From an uncultured Bacteroidales bacterium (GTDB lineage: Bacteria > Bacteroidota > Bacteroidia > Bacteroidales > UBA932), in contig CALUST010000008.1 of assembly GCA_944323505.1 (NCBI GenBank), forward strand, positions 25,333 to 89,332: 64,000 nucleotides of DNA, written 5' to 3'. This document shows, piece by piece, positions 15,942-24,806 of the stretch. Both the position numbers and the translations under genes were made by a program. The number at the start of each line of letters is the position of its first letter. The first letter of the stretch is position 1. The notes under the pieces were generated by a model. It was not told where the DNA came from and did not search any database. It saw only the letters and a list, made by a program, of their open reading frames with translations.

Positions 15942-16991
15942 TCAGATGATAAGGAGCGCATCTCCGTAAGGGCCGAACATATAGTCCTCCTTGAGAGCCG
16001 TCTCGTATGCTTTCATCACATTCTCATAGCCGCCGAACGCCGCCACCGACATGAGCATAGTGGAGCACGGCAGATGGAAGTTCGACACAATGGCATCAGG
16101 GACTGCAAACCTGTATGGCGGGAAAATGAACTTGTTTGTCCATCCGTCATAGGCATTCACCTCGTCATTGGTGGTGACATAGGTCTCAAGTCCGCGCATC
16201 ACCGTCACCCCCACGGCAAGTACCTTGTGCCTGTCCCGCTTTGTCCTGTTGATGATGTCCGCCGTCTCCTCAGTGATGATGAGCCGTTCAGAGTCCATCT
16301 TGTGCTTCGACAGGTCCTCGACATCCACCGACCGGAAATGGCCGATACCCATGTGAAGGGTGATGAAAGCCTTGTTGATATCCTTGAGAATCATCCTGTT
16401 GAAAAGTTCACGGCTGAAGTGGAGACCGGCAGCAGGCGCAGATACCGCACCTTCATGTGCGGCGAAGATGGTCTGGAAATTCTCCGTATCCTCCGGGGTC
16501 ACATGCTCCTTGACCCATTTTGGGACAGGTATCTCCCCGAGACTGAAAAGAGTGCTCTTGAAGTCCTCGTAACTCCCGTCATACAGGAATCTCAGCGTCC
16601 TTCCTCTGGAGGTGGTGTTGTCTATGACCTCGGCAACGAGACTGCCGTCCTCGCCGAAATACAGCTTGTTGCCTATCCTTATCTTCCTGGCAGGGTCCAC
16701 AATCACATCCCAAAGCCGCTGCTCCCTGTTCAGTTCCCTCAGCAGGAAGACCTCTATGTCTGCCCCTGTCTTCTCTTTCTTGCCGTAAAGCCTTGCAGGA
16801 AAGACCTTGGTGTCATTCAGCACAAAAGTGTCCCCTTTGCCGAAATAGTCTATGATATTCTTGAAAAGCTTATGTTCGATCTCGCCCGTCTTTCTGTCAA
16901 GGACCATCATCTTGCATTCATCGCGCCATCTCGGCGGCTCTGATGCGATCCTGTTCTTGGACAGGTTGAATTGGAATTGCGATAGTTTCAT
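15942..16991 (-). CDS. queA: S-adenosylmethionine:tRNA ribosyltransferase-isomerase
   Basis: QueA moves the ribosyl group of SAM to preQ1 in the anticodon loop of GUN tRNAs, giving epoxyqueuosine, the next-to-last step of queuosine synthesis. The 349-aa protein has the standard opening and the segments [24 protein letters not shown] and THVGIGHFR-like ([12 protein letters not shown]). The family's conserved ending [17 protein letters not shown] is present. It is a single gene; no other queuosine gene is in the window. Upstream (16992-17103) is A/T-rich and contains a short inverted repeat overlapping the end of the Nudix gene, possibly a weak terminator. No clear -7 box was found. Confidence 0.95.
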   Translation of the reverse strand: MKLSQFQFNLSKNRIASEPPRWRDECKMMVLDRKTGEIEHKLFKNIIDYFGKGDTFVLNDTKVFPARLYGKKEKTGADIEVFLLRELNREQRLWDVIVDPARKIRIGNKLYFGEDGSLVAEVIDNTTSRGRTLRFLYDGSYEDFKSTLFSLGEIPVPKWVKEHVTPEDTENFQTIFAAHEGAVSAPAAGLHFSRELFNRMILKDINKAFITLHMGIGHFRSVDVEDLSKHKMDSERLIITEETADIINRTKRDRHKVLAVGVTVMRGLETYVTTNDEVNAYDGWTNKFIFPPYRFAVPDAIVSNFHLPCSTMLMSVAAFGGYENVMKAYETALKEDYMFGPYGDALLII

Positions 16992-17103
16992 TTTCTCCGG
17001 TCTTCAGTTCATTTTACACACAGTCTATTATACGATTTCCGCAGGATTTTGTTTCACATCAAAAGAGATATTTTCTGAAAAATTTTTATTATATTGAAAA
17101 TTT

Positions 17104-17718
17104 TCAGATTATCCCGGCCGCACGGAACACTTCAACAATGGACGGATATGTATTCAGCAGGAACGGAGTAAGGCTTGATTTGGCCACCCACGCCGCCTTG
17201 GAGATATCCTCCTCTCTCTGCGGAGTGAGATCCAACGGATTGTCATAAAGCATATCGAACCACCAGGTGTGCTTCAGATGCCATTTCCCGTCTCTCCTGT
17301 AACAGTGGTCCGTGACACATATCAGATCCCGCAGCCGCAGGTCATCCACACCGGTCTCCTCTTGTACCTCCCGCAAAGATGTCGTCCTGATGTCCTCGCC
17401 CTTCTCCTGATGACCTTTCGGCAGATCCCAAAGCCCGTTCCTGTTGATGAGAAGGTAGTCCCCCCTCCTGTTCGACACGAGCCCGCCGCCCGCATTGACT
17501 TCCACGAATTCACCGCAGATGGCCTTGTAGGCGGCTTCGACATCATCGACAGGGATGTATATCCTGTGAAGCGAATCCGAACTTTCGAACATATTGATGA
17601 GGCTGTGCACGGATTCACTTCCCGCAAGCCTGAATCCTATGGCATTCGGGTCCGACAGGACCTCCTCGGTTGGAGGGCAGATGATTATACATCGCTTTTC
17701 AAGATATATCTTGTGCAT
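17104..17718 (-). CDS. Nudix hydrolase
   Basis: A Nudix-fold pyrophosphohydrolase with the complete box Gx5Ex7REVQEETG: it begins GHQEKGED and ends REVQEETGV, near residues 101-123. About 80 residues precede the Nudix domain, with no motif I recognise. The conserved LPKGH start of the box suggests nucleotide or dinucleotide polyphosphate substrates, but the substrate cannot be fixed. The gene is divergent from pyrE and shares an overlapping palindromic promoter region with it, so the two may be regulated together. Confidence 0.88.
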   Translation of the reverse strand: MHKIYLEKRCIIICPPTEEVLSDPNAIGFRLAGSESVHSLINMFESSDSLHRIYIPVDDVEAAYKAICGEFVEVNAGGGLVSNRRGDYLLINRNGLWDLPKGHQEKGEDIRTTSLREVQEETGVDDLRLRDLICVTDHCYRRDGKWHLKHTWWFDMLYDNPLDLTPQREEDISKAAWVAKSSLTPFLLNTYPSIVEVFRAAGII

Positions 17719-17734
17719 TTGGATGTTAATTTAT

Positions 17735-17765
17735 TATCTTTGCAAGATTGCAGCCTGCAAAGATA
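17735..17765. promoter_or_regulatory. palindromic face-to-face -7 boxes between Nudix gene and pyrE
   Basis: TATCTTTGCA (17735-17744) and TGCAAAGATA (17756-17765) form a perfect 10-base inverted repeat around 11 bases. Each arm contains a TAnnTTTG -7 box. The plus-strand box points to pyrE (ATG 17796). The minus-strand box points to the Nudix gene (ATG 17718). RNA polymerases at the two sites would point at each other and overlap. Confidence 0.6.
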
Positions 17766-17795
17766 CGCAGAACAAGTGAAATATTATAAGATAAA

Positions 17796-18443
17796 ATGAA
17801 CAGTATGGAATCTATTGACAGAAAAGTCGCGAAAGCCCTTCTTGACATCAAGGCGGTGATGCTGAGACCGGACGAGCCTTTCAAATGGGCGTCAGGATGG
17901 CTTTCACCTATCTATTGTGACAACAGGAGAATCCTCTCATACCCTGAACTCAGGGAGAACGTCTGCAGATGGATGGCAGACATCATATCCGAGAAATACC
18001 CGGAGGTCGAGACCATAGCCGGCGTAGCCACCGGGGCCATTGCACACGGGATGCTGATTGCCCACCTGCTCAAGAAGCCGTTCATCTATGTGCGTCCGAA
18101 GCCGAAGGATCACGGCACAGGCTCCCAGATTGAGGGCTATGCCGAGAAAGGGTCAAAGGTTGTCGTAGTGGAAGACCTCATCTCGACAGGGTCAAGCAGC
18201 CTTTCAGCCACTGATGCCCTCATACATTCAGGGCTCGACGTACTCGGCATGACAGCCATATTCTCATACAATTTCAATCAGGCAAGAAGAGCCTTCGAAG
18301 TAGCCGACATTGAACTCACCACCTTGACCAACTATGACACCCTCATAGAAGTGGCACACGACACAGGCTACATCAAGGACTCTGACATCGAGATGCTGAA
18401 AGAATGGAGATTCTCCCCATCCACATGGGGCAAAAATGAATAG
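17796..18443 (+). CDS. pyrE: orotate phosphoribosyltransferase
   Basis: PyrE joins orotate to PRPP to form OMP in de novo pyrimidine synthesis. The PRPP-binding motif is VVVVEDLISTGSSS, and the orotate-binding FKWASGWLSPIYCDNR segment lies near the N-terminus. The 215-aa length is usual. The start is the ATG at 17796, with a second in-frame ATG at 17805. The SRPBCC gene follows after 2 bases, a linkage I associate with Bacteroidales. Confidence 0.95.
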   Translation: MNSMESIDRKVAKALLDIKAVMLRPDEPFKWASGWLSPIYCDNRRILSYPELRENVCRWMADIISEKYPEVETIAGVATGAIAHGMLIAHLLKKPFIYVRPKPKDHGTGSQIEGYAEKGSKVVVVEDLISTGSSSLSATDALIHSGLDVLGMTAIFSYNFNQARRAFEVADIELTTLTNYDTLIEVAHDTGYIKDSDIEMLKEWRFSPSTWGKNE

Positions 18444-18445
18444 TC

Positions 18446-18916
18446 ATGGCCACAGTCATAAAAAGCAGGCACGCCACGGTATCAAAGCCGCCATATATGC
18501 TTTATATGGCTTTTACCGATATGAGCAATTTCGTCAGATTCCTGCCCGAGGACAAGAAAAAGGACGTGACGGCGGACTATGACTCGATAAAGGCGGTAGT
18601 ACAGGGATTCAACATCGGGATAAGAATCTCCGAACGGGTCCCGTACTCAAGGATAGAAATGAAGGATGACGGGGCGCCATTCTCATTTACCATAACCATG
18701 TTCTTCGATGCCGCAGGAGGAGACCCTGACAAGACGGACTTCCATATCGAACTGTCGGCAGAACTGAACATGGTGATGAAAATGATGCTCGGCTCCAAGA
18801 TTCAGGAGGCTCTCGACAAGATAGTGGATGCCCTTGCAGCAGTATCGGAGGGAAGAGTGCCCGAGGGGATTGACCCGGACATCCTGAAAAATGCCGGTCA
18901 AGGGAACTTCAACTGA
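18446..18916 (+). CDS. SRPBCC-like (START-fold) protein
   Basis: A 156-aa cytosolic protein with the look of the SRPBCC/polyketide-cyclase fold: an N-terminal KSRHATVSKPPYMLYMAFTD segment, central strands around YSRIEMKDDG and FSFTITMFFDAA, and a long C-terminal helix (AELNMVMKMMLGSKIQEALDKIVDALA). That layout matches a helix-grip ligand-binding fold. The ligand and role are unknown. Its position 2 bases after pyrE suggests co-expression with pyrimidine synthesis. Confidence 0.7.
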   Translation: MATVIKSRHATVSKPPYMLYMAFTDMSNFVRFLPEDKKKDVTADYDSIKAVVQGFNIGIRISERVPYSRIEMKDDGAPFSFTITMFFDAAGGDPDKTDFHIELSAELNMVMKMMLGSKIQEALDKIVDALAAVSEGRVPEGIDPDILKNAGQGNFN

Positions 18917-18931
18917 TTTCATATTGAGGAT

Positions 18932-20377
18932 ATGATTCCGGACAGGGTTTTCATGGGATATCTTGAAGAAGCGATCGGGAAAGACAATGCCCGTATCGCT
19001 TTTTCTGCATTTGAGGAAGAACCCGCCACATCTGTCAGGCTCAACCCGTTCAAGCCGGGGGCGGACTTCGGATGCGGCAGCACGCAGGTACCATGGAGCA
19101 GATACGGACTGATGCTGGACAGCCGGCCCAGATTCACCCTTGACCCGATGCTGCATGCCGGAGGGTACTATGTGCAGGACTCGTCGGCGATGTTTCCGGG
19201 ATATATTTTCAGGAAAATCCTGCAGAAGATGCAGTTGCCGGGAGACAGGCCGCTCAGGGTGCTGGACTTATGCGCAGCACCGGGAGGCAAGACAACAGAT
19301 CTCGCGGCATCGCTCAGGCTCGCGGCTGGAGAGAGGTTCCTGCTTGTGGCCAATGAGGTGATGAGGCAGCGGGCAGGCATCCTTGCAGACAATGTCAGGA
19401 TATGGGGCGACCCTAATGTGATGGTGACATCCTCCGACCCGGAAGCGTTCGGAAGGCTGAAAGGATTTTTCGACATCATCCTTGCCGATGTCCCGTGCTC
19501 TGGGGAAGGCATGTTCAGGAAAGACCCTGAGGCGGTGGCACAATGGTCAGAAGAGACCGTCAACCTGTGCCAGGCGAGGCAGAAACGAATCATTGCTGAT
19601 GTCTGGGATGCCCTTGCCGACGGAGGCATGATGATTTATTCCACCTGCACATTCAACCGGGCTGAAAACGACATGAACATAGACTGGCTCCTCGGGAACT
19701 TCGTCGGGACTGTATTCTCCGAACCGCTGCCTGAAAGCGAGATGCCGGGAGTGATGAGGACGGAATACGGATACCTGCTCGTACCGGGGCTTGTCAAAGG
19801 GGAAGGCCAATATTGCAGCGCCGTCATCAAATCCGGGAACAGGGATACACAACCTGCATCCCGCAGCAAGAGACGGGCTGAGAGCCGATCCGGCAATACC
19901 GCGGGCAGCGCGCTGAAGAAAATCATTCCGGAGAACATTTTCAACACCGGGGTCGTACTGAAAGAAAAGAACGGGGTCATAAAGGCCGTCCCGGCAGCGA
20001 TTGCCGGAGACGAGGAGAGCGTGGCTGCAGCGACGGCCGTCCTGGTATCCGGATGCGCAGCAGGCACGGTGAAAGGGAAGGATCTTGTACCTTCTCCGGA
20101 CCTGGCGTTGTCCCTGATACTCTCCGAGGGAGCATTCCCGTCAGCAGATGTCGACAGGCCGACTGCGCTCTCATATCTGCACAGGGACCAGATCAATCCG
20201 CCATGCCCAGCGAAAGGCCATAACATAGTCCGCTACGGCGGGCTGGCCCTGGGATTCATCAAGAACATAGGGAACAGATGTAACAACCTCCATCCCATGT
20301 CACGGAGAATCAGGATGGACATAGACAGCCACGAAGACACTCCCGTTTCTCCGGGAGGGACAGACAGCAGGAGATGA
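18932..20377 (+). CDS. rRNA m5C methyltransferase (RsmF/NOL1-NOP2-Sun family)
   Basis: A SAM-dependent RNA cytosine-C5 methyltransferase. Motif I is DLCAAPGGKTTDLA. The two catalytic cysteines sit in DVPCSGEGMFRKD (motif IV) and STCTFNRAEND (motif VI). A C-terminal RsmF-type domain follows, with the LGFIKNIGNRCNNLHP segment. RsmF methylates C1407 of 16S rRNA in E. coli; the exact target here is inferred. The stop overlaps the tatD start by 4 bases (ATGA), indicating coupling. Confidence 0.88.
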   Translation: MIPDRVFMGYLEEAIGKDNARIAFSAFEEEPATSVRLNPFKPGADFGCGSTQVPWSRYGLMLDSRPRFTLDPMLHAGGYYVQDSSAMFPGYIFRKILQKMQLPGDRPLRVLDLCAAPGGKTTDLAASLRLAAGERFLLVANEVMRQRAGILADNVRIWGDPNVMVTSSDPEAFGRLKGFFDIILADVPCSGEGMFRKDPEAVAQWSEETVNLCQARQKRIIADVWDALADGGMMIYSTCTFNRAENDMNIDWLLGNFVGTVFSEPLPESEMPGVMRTEYGYLLVPGLVKGEGQYCSAVIKSGNRDTQPASRSKRRAESRSGNTAGSALKKIIPENIFNTGVVLKEKNGVIKAVPAAIAGDEESVAAATAVLVSGCAAGTVKGKDLVPSPDLALSLILSEGAFPSADVDRPTALSYLHRDQINPPCPAKGHNIVRYGGLALGFIKNIGNRCNNLHPMSRRIRMDIDSHEDTPVSPGGTDSRR

Positions 20378-21153
20378 CGTTTATGACAGAATATACGGAT
20401 ACGCACACACATCTATATGATGAGGCTTTTGCCGGGGAATACGACAATACCATCGGAAGGGCGACGGATGCCGGGGTGACACGTATGGTCTTCCCTGACA
20501 TCGACAGCAACAGCAGGGAGGCGATGTTCGCACTTGCAGAGAGGCATGAGGGCACGGTATTCCCATGCCTCGGTCTGCACCCGACTTCCGTAGACGGCAA
20601 CTGGAAGACGGAATACGGGAAGATGGAGGCATGGACAGGGAAAAAGATCTGTGCCATCGGGGAAATCGGCATGGACTGCTACTGGTCAAAGGAGTTCGTC
20701 GAAGAGCAGAAGACGGTATTCAGAATGCAGCTGGAACTCGCACACGAAATGAACCTGCCTGTCATAATCCATTCCCGCGAATCCACATCACTCATCCTCG
20801 ACATACTGGAGCGATGCCGGCACCTCGGACTGAGGGGAGTATTCCACGCATTCAGCGGAAGCATCGAGACATTCAGGAGTCTCAGCCGCTACGGGGACTG
20901 GTATGTCGGCATCGGAGGAGTACTGACATACAAGAAGGCATCGATTGCAGAGACCGTCAAGGAAATCCCGCTGGAAAGGATAGTGCTCGAGACCGATTCG
21001 CCGTATCTGACACCCGTCCCGAAAAGAGGGACACGGAACGAAAGCGCGTATATCCCTCTTATTGCAGAGAAACTGGCATTGCAGAAAGGCGTGGACACAG
21101 AAGAAATCGCAGCAGTCACCACGACCAATGCGAGGTCGCTTTTCGGGATATAG
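20374..21153 (+). CDS. tatD: TatD family metal-dependent hydrolase
   Basis: A TIM-barrel deoxyribonuclease-like hydrolase. The family metal ligands are visible: DTHTHLYD at the start, GEIGMDCYW, the IHSRE histidine, FHAFSGS and the late ETDSPYLTP. At 259 aa it is full length. TatD proteins act as 3'-5' DNases in oxidative DNA repair, and the family also includes D-aminoacyl-tRNA deacylases, so the precise role is open. The start overlaps the methyltransferase stop; an alternative ATG lies at 20383. Confidence 0.9.
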   Translation: MTFMTEYTDTHTHLYDEAFAGEYDNTIGRATDAGVTRMVFPDIDSNSREAMFALAERHEGTVFPCLGLHPTSVDGNWKTEYGKMEAWTGKKICAIGEIGMDCYWSKEFVEEQKTVFRMQLELAHEMNLPVIIHSRESTSLILDILERCRHLGLRGVFHAFSGSIETFRSLSRYGDWYVGIGGVLTYKKASIAETVKEIPLERIVLETDSPYLTPVPKRGTRNESAYIPLIAEKLALQKGVDTEEIAAVTTTNARSLFGI

Positions 21154-21188
21154 GACATGAGGAGACAACACATCAAGCATACATATAT

Positions 21189-22238
21189 ATGGAAATGACA
21201 GATTGCACCAAGGCTTCGCTCCTGCTCATCTACACCGGAGGGACAATCGGCATGAAACAGGACCCGTCAGACATGACTCTCAAGCCGTTCAACTTCGGAC
21301 AGATATTGGAGGAGGTGCCGGAGCTTTCCAAATTCGCATACAGGATCGACTCCTTCTCTTTCGACCCTATCATCGACTCGTCAGACATCGAGCCTGAATC
21401 ATGGAAAGAACTCGCCACTCTCATATATGAGAAATACGATGAATATGACGGGTTCATAGTCCTGCACGGCACTGACACCATGTCATATTCGGCATCCGCC
21501 CTCAGTTTCATGCTTGAAGGCCTGACAAAACCTGTGATCTTCACAGGCAGCCAACTGCCGATCGGAGTCCCGAGGACCGACGGCAAGGAGAACCTCATCT
21601 CCGCCGTGGAAATCGCAGCCGCCAAAGACGCTGACGGCCATGCCAGAGTCCCCGAAGTCTGCATCTGCTTCGACAATATGCTGATGAGAGGCAACCGCAC
21701 CACCAAGGTGAACGCCGACAACTTCAGGGCATTCCGGTCAGAGAACCTTCCACCGCTTGCGGAAGCGGGCATCTACATCCGGTACAATGACGGACTCATC
21801 AGGAAGCCAGCCGACTGGGACAGGAAGCCCGTCCTGCATCTGGATTTGGACACAAGGGTGTCGATTCTCAAGATACACCCAGGCATCACCCCACAGGTAG
21901 TGGAGAACATCCTCTGCGGGAAAGAGACGAGGGCCGTTATCATCGAGACCTACGGCTCCGGCAACGCCCCGTCAAGGCCATGGTTCATAGAACTCATCGG
22001 CAAGGCCGTCAGAATGGGGAAGATACTCGTCAATGTGACGCAATGCCTGGCCGGCTCCGTGAACATGGACATCTACGCCAACGGGAAGACCCTGAAAAAA
22101 GCCGGTGTGGCAAGCGGGTATGACAGCACTACCGAGAGCGCGCTGGCGAAACTGTTCCACCTGATGGGAAAGACACAGGACAACGGCAAGGTGACAGAAA
22201 TGCTTGATGCCGACCTCTGCGGTGAAATATCAAAATAA
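21189..22238 (+). CDS. ansA: type I (cytosolic) L-asparaginase
   Basis: It hydrolyses L-asparagine to aspartate and ammonia. Both active-site threonine motifs are present: LLIYTGGTIGMKQ near residues 12-24 and VLHGTDTMSYSASAL further on, followed by FTGSQLPIG. There is no signal peptide and the length is 349 aa, so this is the cytosolic low-affinity AnsA type. The ATG at 21189 is the first that fits the family. An open frame continues upstream through tatD but is not coding. It follows tatD by 35 bases, probably on the same transcript. Confidence 0.93.
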   Translation: MEMTDCTKASLLLIYTGGTIGMKQDPSDMTLKPFNFGQILEEVPELSKFAYRIDSFSFDPIIDSSDIEPESWKELATLIYEKYDEYDGFIVLHGTDTMSYSASALSFMLEGLTKPVIFTGSQLPIGVPRTDGKENLISAVEIAAAKDADGHARVPEVCICFDNMLMRGNRTTKVNADNFRAFRSENLPPLAEAGIYIRYNDGLIRKPADWDRKPVLHLDLDTRVSILKIHPGITPQVVENILCGKETRAVIIETYGSGNAPSRPWFIELIGKAVRMGKILVNVTQCLAGSVNMDIYANGKTLKKAGVASGYDSTTESALAKLFHLMGKTQDNGKVTEMLDADLCGEISK

Positions 22239-22363
22239 TTTATTGTCAAATGAAAATTAATTGCTAAATTGCACCGGTTTTAGAATTGGAATCGAGGATA
22301 GACCAAGTTCTTTGATTAATATAACGATTTGATACATTATTAATTAAACACACAAAAACAATT

Positions 22364-23167
22364 ATGAAAAAAATTTTCATGTTTTTGGCAGTAATCGGCG
22401 TTATGGCCTTTACTGCACAATACGCAGCAGCACAGGATCAGGCTGCCGCTGAAGACACTACCGCTGCTGAGACAGTTGCTCCGGCAGAGGCCGGCTCACT
22501 CGCAGACCTCGTTGCTGCAACATCCCAGGATATTCCTCTTCACCAGCAGTTGAAGACCAAATTCATCGAAGGAGGTCCTGGCTTCATGGCCCTCATCGTT
22601 CTGTGTCTTATCCTCGGTCTTGCTGTCTGCGTAGAGAGAATCATCTACCTCAGCCTTTCCAAGACCAACACCAAGAAACTTCTCGCCAAAATCGAGGAAG
22701 CACTCAAGACTGGCGGTCCTGAGGCAGCGAAAGAAGTATGCCGCAATACCCGCGGACCTATCGCAAGCATCTTCTACCAGGGATTCCTCCGCATGGATCA
22801 GGGCGTTGAAGTCGTTGAGAAGACCATCGTATCCTACGGTTCAGTACAGATGAGCCTTATGGAAAACGGCCTCTCATGGATCGGCCTCTTCATCTCTGTA
22901 GGACCTTCTCTCGGATTCCTTGGAACAGTCGTCGGTATGGTGCAGGCATTCGATGCCATCCAGGTTGCAGGTGACATTTCACCTAACGTCGTTGCCGGCG
23001 GTATGAAAGTGGCCTTGATCACGACAGTCGGTGGTCTTATCGTCGCCATCATACTCCAGATTTTCTACAACTACATCGTATCAAGGATTGATGCCATCTC
23101 CATCGAAATGGAAGACACTTCAATCTCGCTTGTAGATATGTTGGCAAAATATCAGGAGAAAAAATAA
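22364..23167 (+). CDS. exbB: ExbB/TolQ family proton-channel subunit
   Basis: The proton-conducting subunit of a TonB-ExbB-ExbD type energy complex in the inner membrane. It has an N-terminal signal-like hydrophobic segment (residues 1-24), an Ala/Glu-rich linker, and then the three ExbB helices at about 72-95, 165-190 and 205-235. The conserved core includes GLFISVGPSLGFLGTVVGMVQAF and MKVALITTVGGLIVAI. The extra N-terminal segment is common in Bacteroidota. It starts a four-gene cassette with a four-helix protein and two ExbDs. The 125-base leader before it has no perfect -7 box. Confidence 0.93.
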   Translation: MKKIFMFLAVIGVMAFTAQYAAAQDQAAAEDTTAAETVAPAEAGSLADLVAATSQDIPLHQQLKTKFIEGGPGFMALIVLCLILGLAVCVERIIYLSLSKTNTKKLLAKIEEALKTGGPEAAKEVCRNTRGPIASIFYQGFLRMDQGVEVVEKTIVSYGSVQMSLMENGLSWIGLFISVGPSLGFLGTVVGMVQAFDAIQVAGDISPNVVAGGMKVALITTVGGLIVAIILQIFYNYIVSRIDAISIEMEDTSISLVDMLAKYQEKK

Positions 23168-23176
23168 TTTATCAAG

Positions 23177-23605
23177 ATGGGATACTCTAAATTAGTAAAA
23201 ATCATACTTTGGGTGCTGATGGTGATCGGCGTAGCCGTCGGAGTATGGGGATTTGTGGCAGATTTCAATGACGCATCTGTCAACGCCCTCCTCAGATGGG
23301 GCTATGTGATGGTTGTAGCCGGAGTTGCAGTGGCAGTCTTCCTTGGTCTTGCAATCGCCATCATCAACAACCCTAAGAGCCTTATCAAGATGCTTGCATA
23401 TCTTGTGGGCTGTGCTATTATCGTCGGGGCAGCATACTTTGCAGCCAGCGGAGATCCGGCAATGGGCTATGTAGGTGTCCAGCCTGCCGAGAGTACACTG
23501 AAGATGACCGATACGATTCTGAATCTTGCTTATGTAGCTTGTATTGCTGCTGTTGCCGCAATCATTTTCGGAGCCTGCTTCACTGCGTATCGTAACAGCA
23601 AATAA
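23177..23605 (+). CDS. four-helix membrane protein of the ExbB-ExbD cassette
   Basis: A 142-aa protein with about four membrane helices (residues 8-27, 41-64, 72-90 and 115-137) and short polar loops. It matches no family I can name. It lies 9 bases after exbB and 12 bases before exbD, so it is co-expressed with the energising complex. It may be an accessory subunit or assembly factor. That is inferred only from position and membrane topology. Confidence 0.75.
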   Translation: MGYSKLVKIILWVLMVIGVAVGVWGFVADFNDASVNALLRWGYVMVVAGVAVAVFLGLAIAIINNPKSLIKMLAYLVGCAIIVGAAYFAASGDPAMGYVGVQPAESTLKMTDTILNLAYVACIAAVAAIIFGACFTAYRNSK

Positions 23606-23617
23606 CAAAATATCAAT

Positions 23618-24193
23618 ATGGCAAAGAAATTACCAGAGATTAATTCAAGTTCAACAGCCGATATCGCGTTCCTGCTGCTGTCATTCTTCCTTATGACATC
23701 AAATATGGAGCAGAATTCGGGGTTGCAGCGTCGTCTGCCTCCTATGCCAGACGAAAACCAGAAAGTCCAGAATCAGAAGATCAACAGGCGTAACATCATC
23801 GTCGTGAAGATCAACTCTGCCGACAGACTTATGGCTGGGAATGAGCCTATTGATGTGAGCATGCTGAAATTCAAGATCAAGGAATTCCTTATCAACGCAA
23901 ACAATGATCCGAAACTCCCGGAAAAGGAGAACAAGACCATTGAAGGGTATGGTGATTATATGGTCTCCAAGGGAGTCATTTCCCTGCAGAACGACCGCGG
24001 TACAAGTTACCAGGCCTATATTGCAGTCCAGAACGAAATCGTGAAGGCCATTGACGAACTTCGCGACGACTTCTCGAAAGCAAACTACGGCAAGCCATAT
24101 CTCAGCCTTGATGAGGACCATCAGAAAATAGTTAGAGAGGCTATTCCGCAGAACATTTCTGAGGCCGAGCCTAAGGATGTAAGCAAAAATTAA
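23618..24193 (+). CDS. exbD: ExbD/TolR family protein, copy 1
   Basis: A single-pass subunit of the ExbB-ExbD motor. The N-terminal helix carries the essential proton-coupling aspartate, Asp15 in STADIAFLLLSFFLMTS. A periplasmic domain of about 155 residues follows, longer than the E. coli protein and with a charged C-terminal extension. It pairs with a second ExbD directly downstream. Two different ExbDs in one cassette suggest a mixed dimer, as has been proposed for other Bacteroidota systems. That is inference here. Confidence 0.9.
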   Translation: MAKKLPEINSSSTADIAFLLLSFFLMTSNMEQNSGLQRRLPPMPDENQKVQNQKINRRNIIVVKINSADRLMAGNEPIDVSMLKFKIKEFLINANNDPKLPEKENKTIEGYGDYMVSKGVISLQNDRGTSYQAYIAVQNEIVKAIDELRDDFSKANYGKPYLSLDEDHQKIVREAIPQNISEAEPKDVSKN

Positions 24194-24206
24194 ACGGAGG
24201 TAAGAA

Positions 24207-24677
24207 ATGGCTAAATTCGGAAGAAGCGGGAAAAAGGAAGTTCCAGGACTGACCACAGCGTCAATGTCTGATATTGTCTTCATGTTGCTGTTCTTCTTCA
24301 TGGTGACAACCCAGTTGAGGGAGACGGAAAACAAAGTCATGGTCAAACTTCCTGAGGCATCCCAGTCCGCAAAACTTGAGAGGAAAGACCTCGCTGCTTA
24401 TATCAACGTTGGTCCTCCTGTTCAGCACCTGCAGGCACAGTATGGTAACGACGCCCGTATACAGCTCAACGATTCATTCAGGACAGTAGATGACATCCGA
24501 GATTTCATCGCTACTGAAAGGGAGTCAAAGAGCGAGGCCGACAGACAGTTTATGACAGTGGCTATCAGAGCCGATGAAAATGTGAGAATGGGTATCATAA
24601 CAGATATCAAACAGGAGTTGAGACGATGCTCAGCACTGAAAATCATGTATTCGGCAAGAAAACCGTCAGCTGACTGA
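24207..24677 (+). CDS. ExbD/TolR family protein, copy 2
   Basis: The second ExbD of the cassette, 156 aa. The coupling aspartate is Asp22 in TASMSDIVFMLLFFFMVTTQL, followed by a periplasmic domain of about 110 residues. It differs clearly from copy 1 in sequence and length, so the two are old paralogues. Unusually for this genome it has a good Shine-Dalgarno, GGAGG at 24196-24200, six bases before the ATG. A strong terminator follows, closing the cassette. Confidence 0.9.
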   Translation: MAKFGRSGKKEVPGLTTASMSDIVFMLLFFFMVTTQLRETENKVMVKLPEASQSAKLERKDLAAYINVGPPVQHLQAQYGNDARIQLNDSFRTVDDIRDFIATERESKSEADRQFMTVAIRADENVRMGIITDIKQELRRCSALKIMYSARKPSAD

Positions 24678-24697
24678 CAAGACTGACATACAATTAG

Positions 24698-24728
24698 AAA
24701 AAAGCAACCCTGCATGGGTTGCTTTTTT
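24698..24728 (+). terminator. Rho-independent terminator of the ExbB-ExbD cassette
   Basis: AAAAAAGCAACCC (24698-24710) and GGGTTGCTTTTTT (24716-24728) form a perfect 13-base stem around a 5-base loop, with a T run. Confidence 0.95.
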
Positions 24729-24774
24729 TATGCTATTTAATATTCCAAGAGAGACAGATACAGGAAAAAATGAG

Positions 24775-24782
24775 TATTTTTG
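24775..24782 (+). promoter_or_regulatory. -7 promoter element of the alkaline phosphatase gene
   Basis: TATTTTTG matches TAnnTTTG and lies 24 bases before the ATG at 24807. An ATG at 24802 that overlaps this start encodes only Met-Lys before a stop. Confidence 0.55.
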
Positions 24783-24806
24783 CAGGTTGGATAATCAAGA
24801 TATGAA

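Noticed and set aside
17074-17106. A/T-rich inverted repeat as a terminator for the Nudix gene
   Set aside because: Stem is almost all A-T and overlaps the stop codon; too weak to list as a feature.
20565-21188. Long open stretch before asparaginase
   Set aside because: It overlaps tatD in another frame and has low-complexity basic residues. The asparaginase family starts at 21189.
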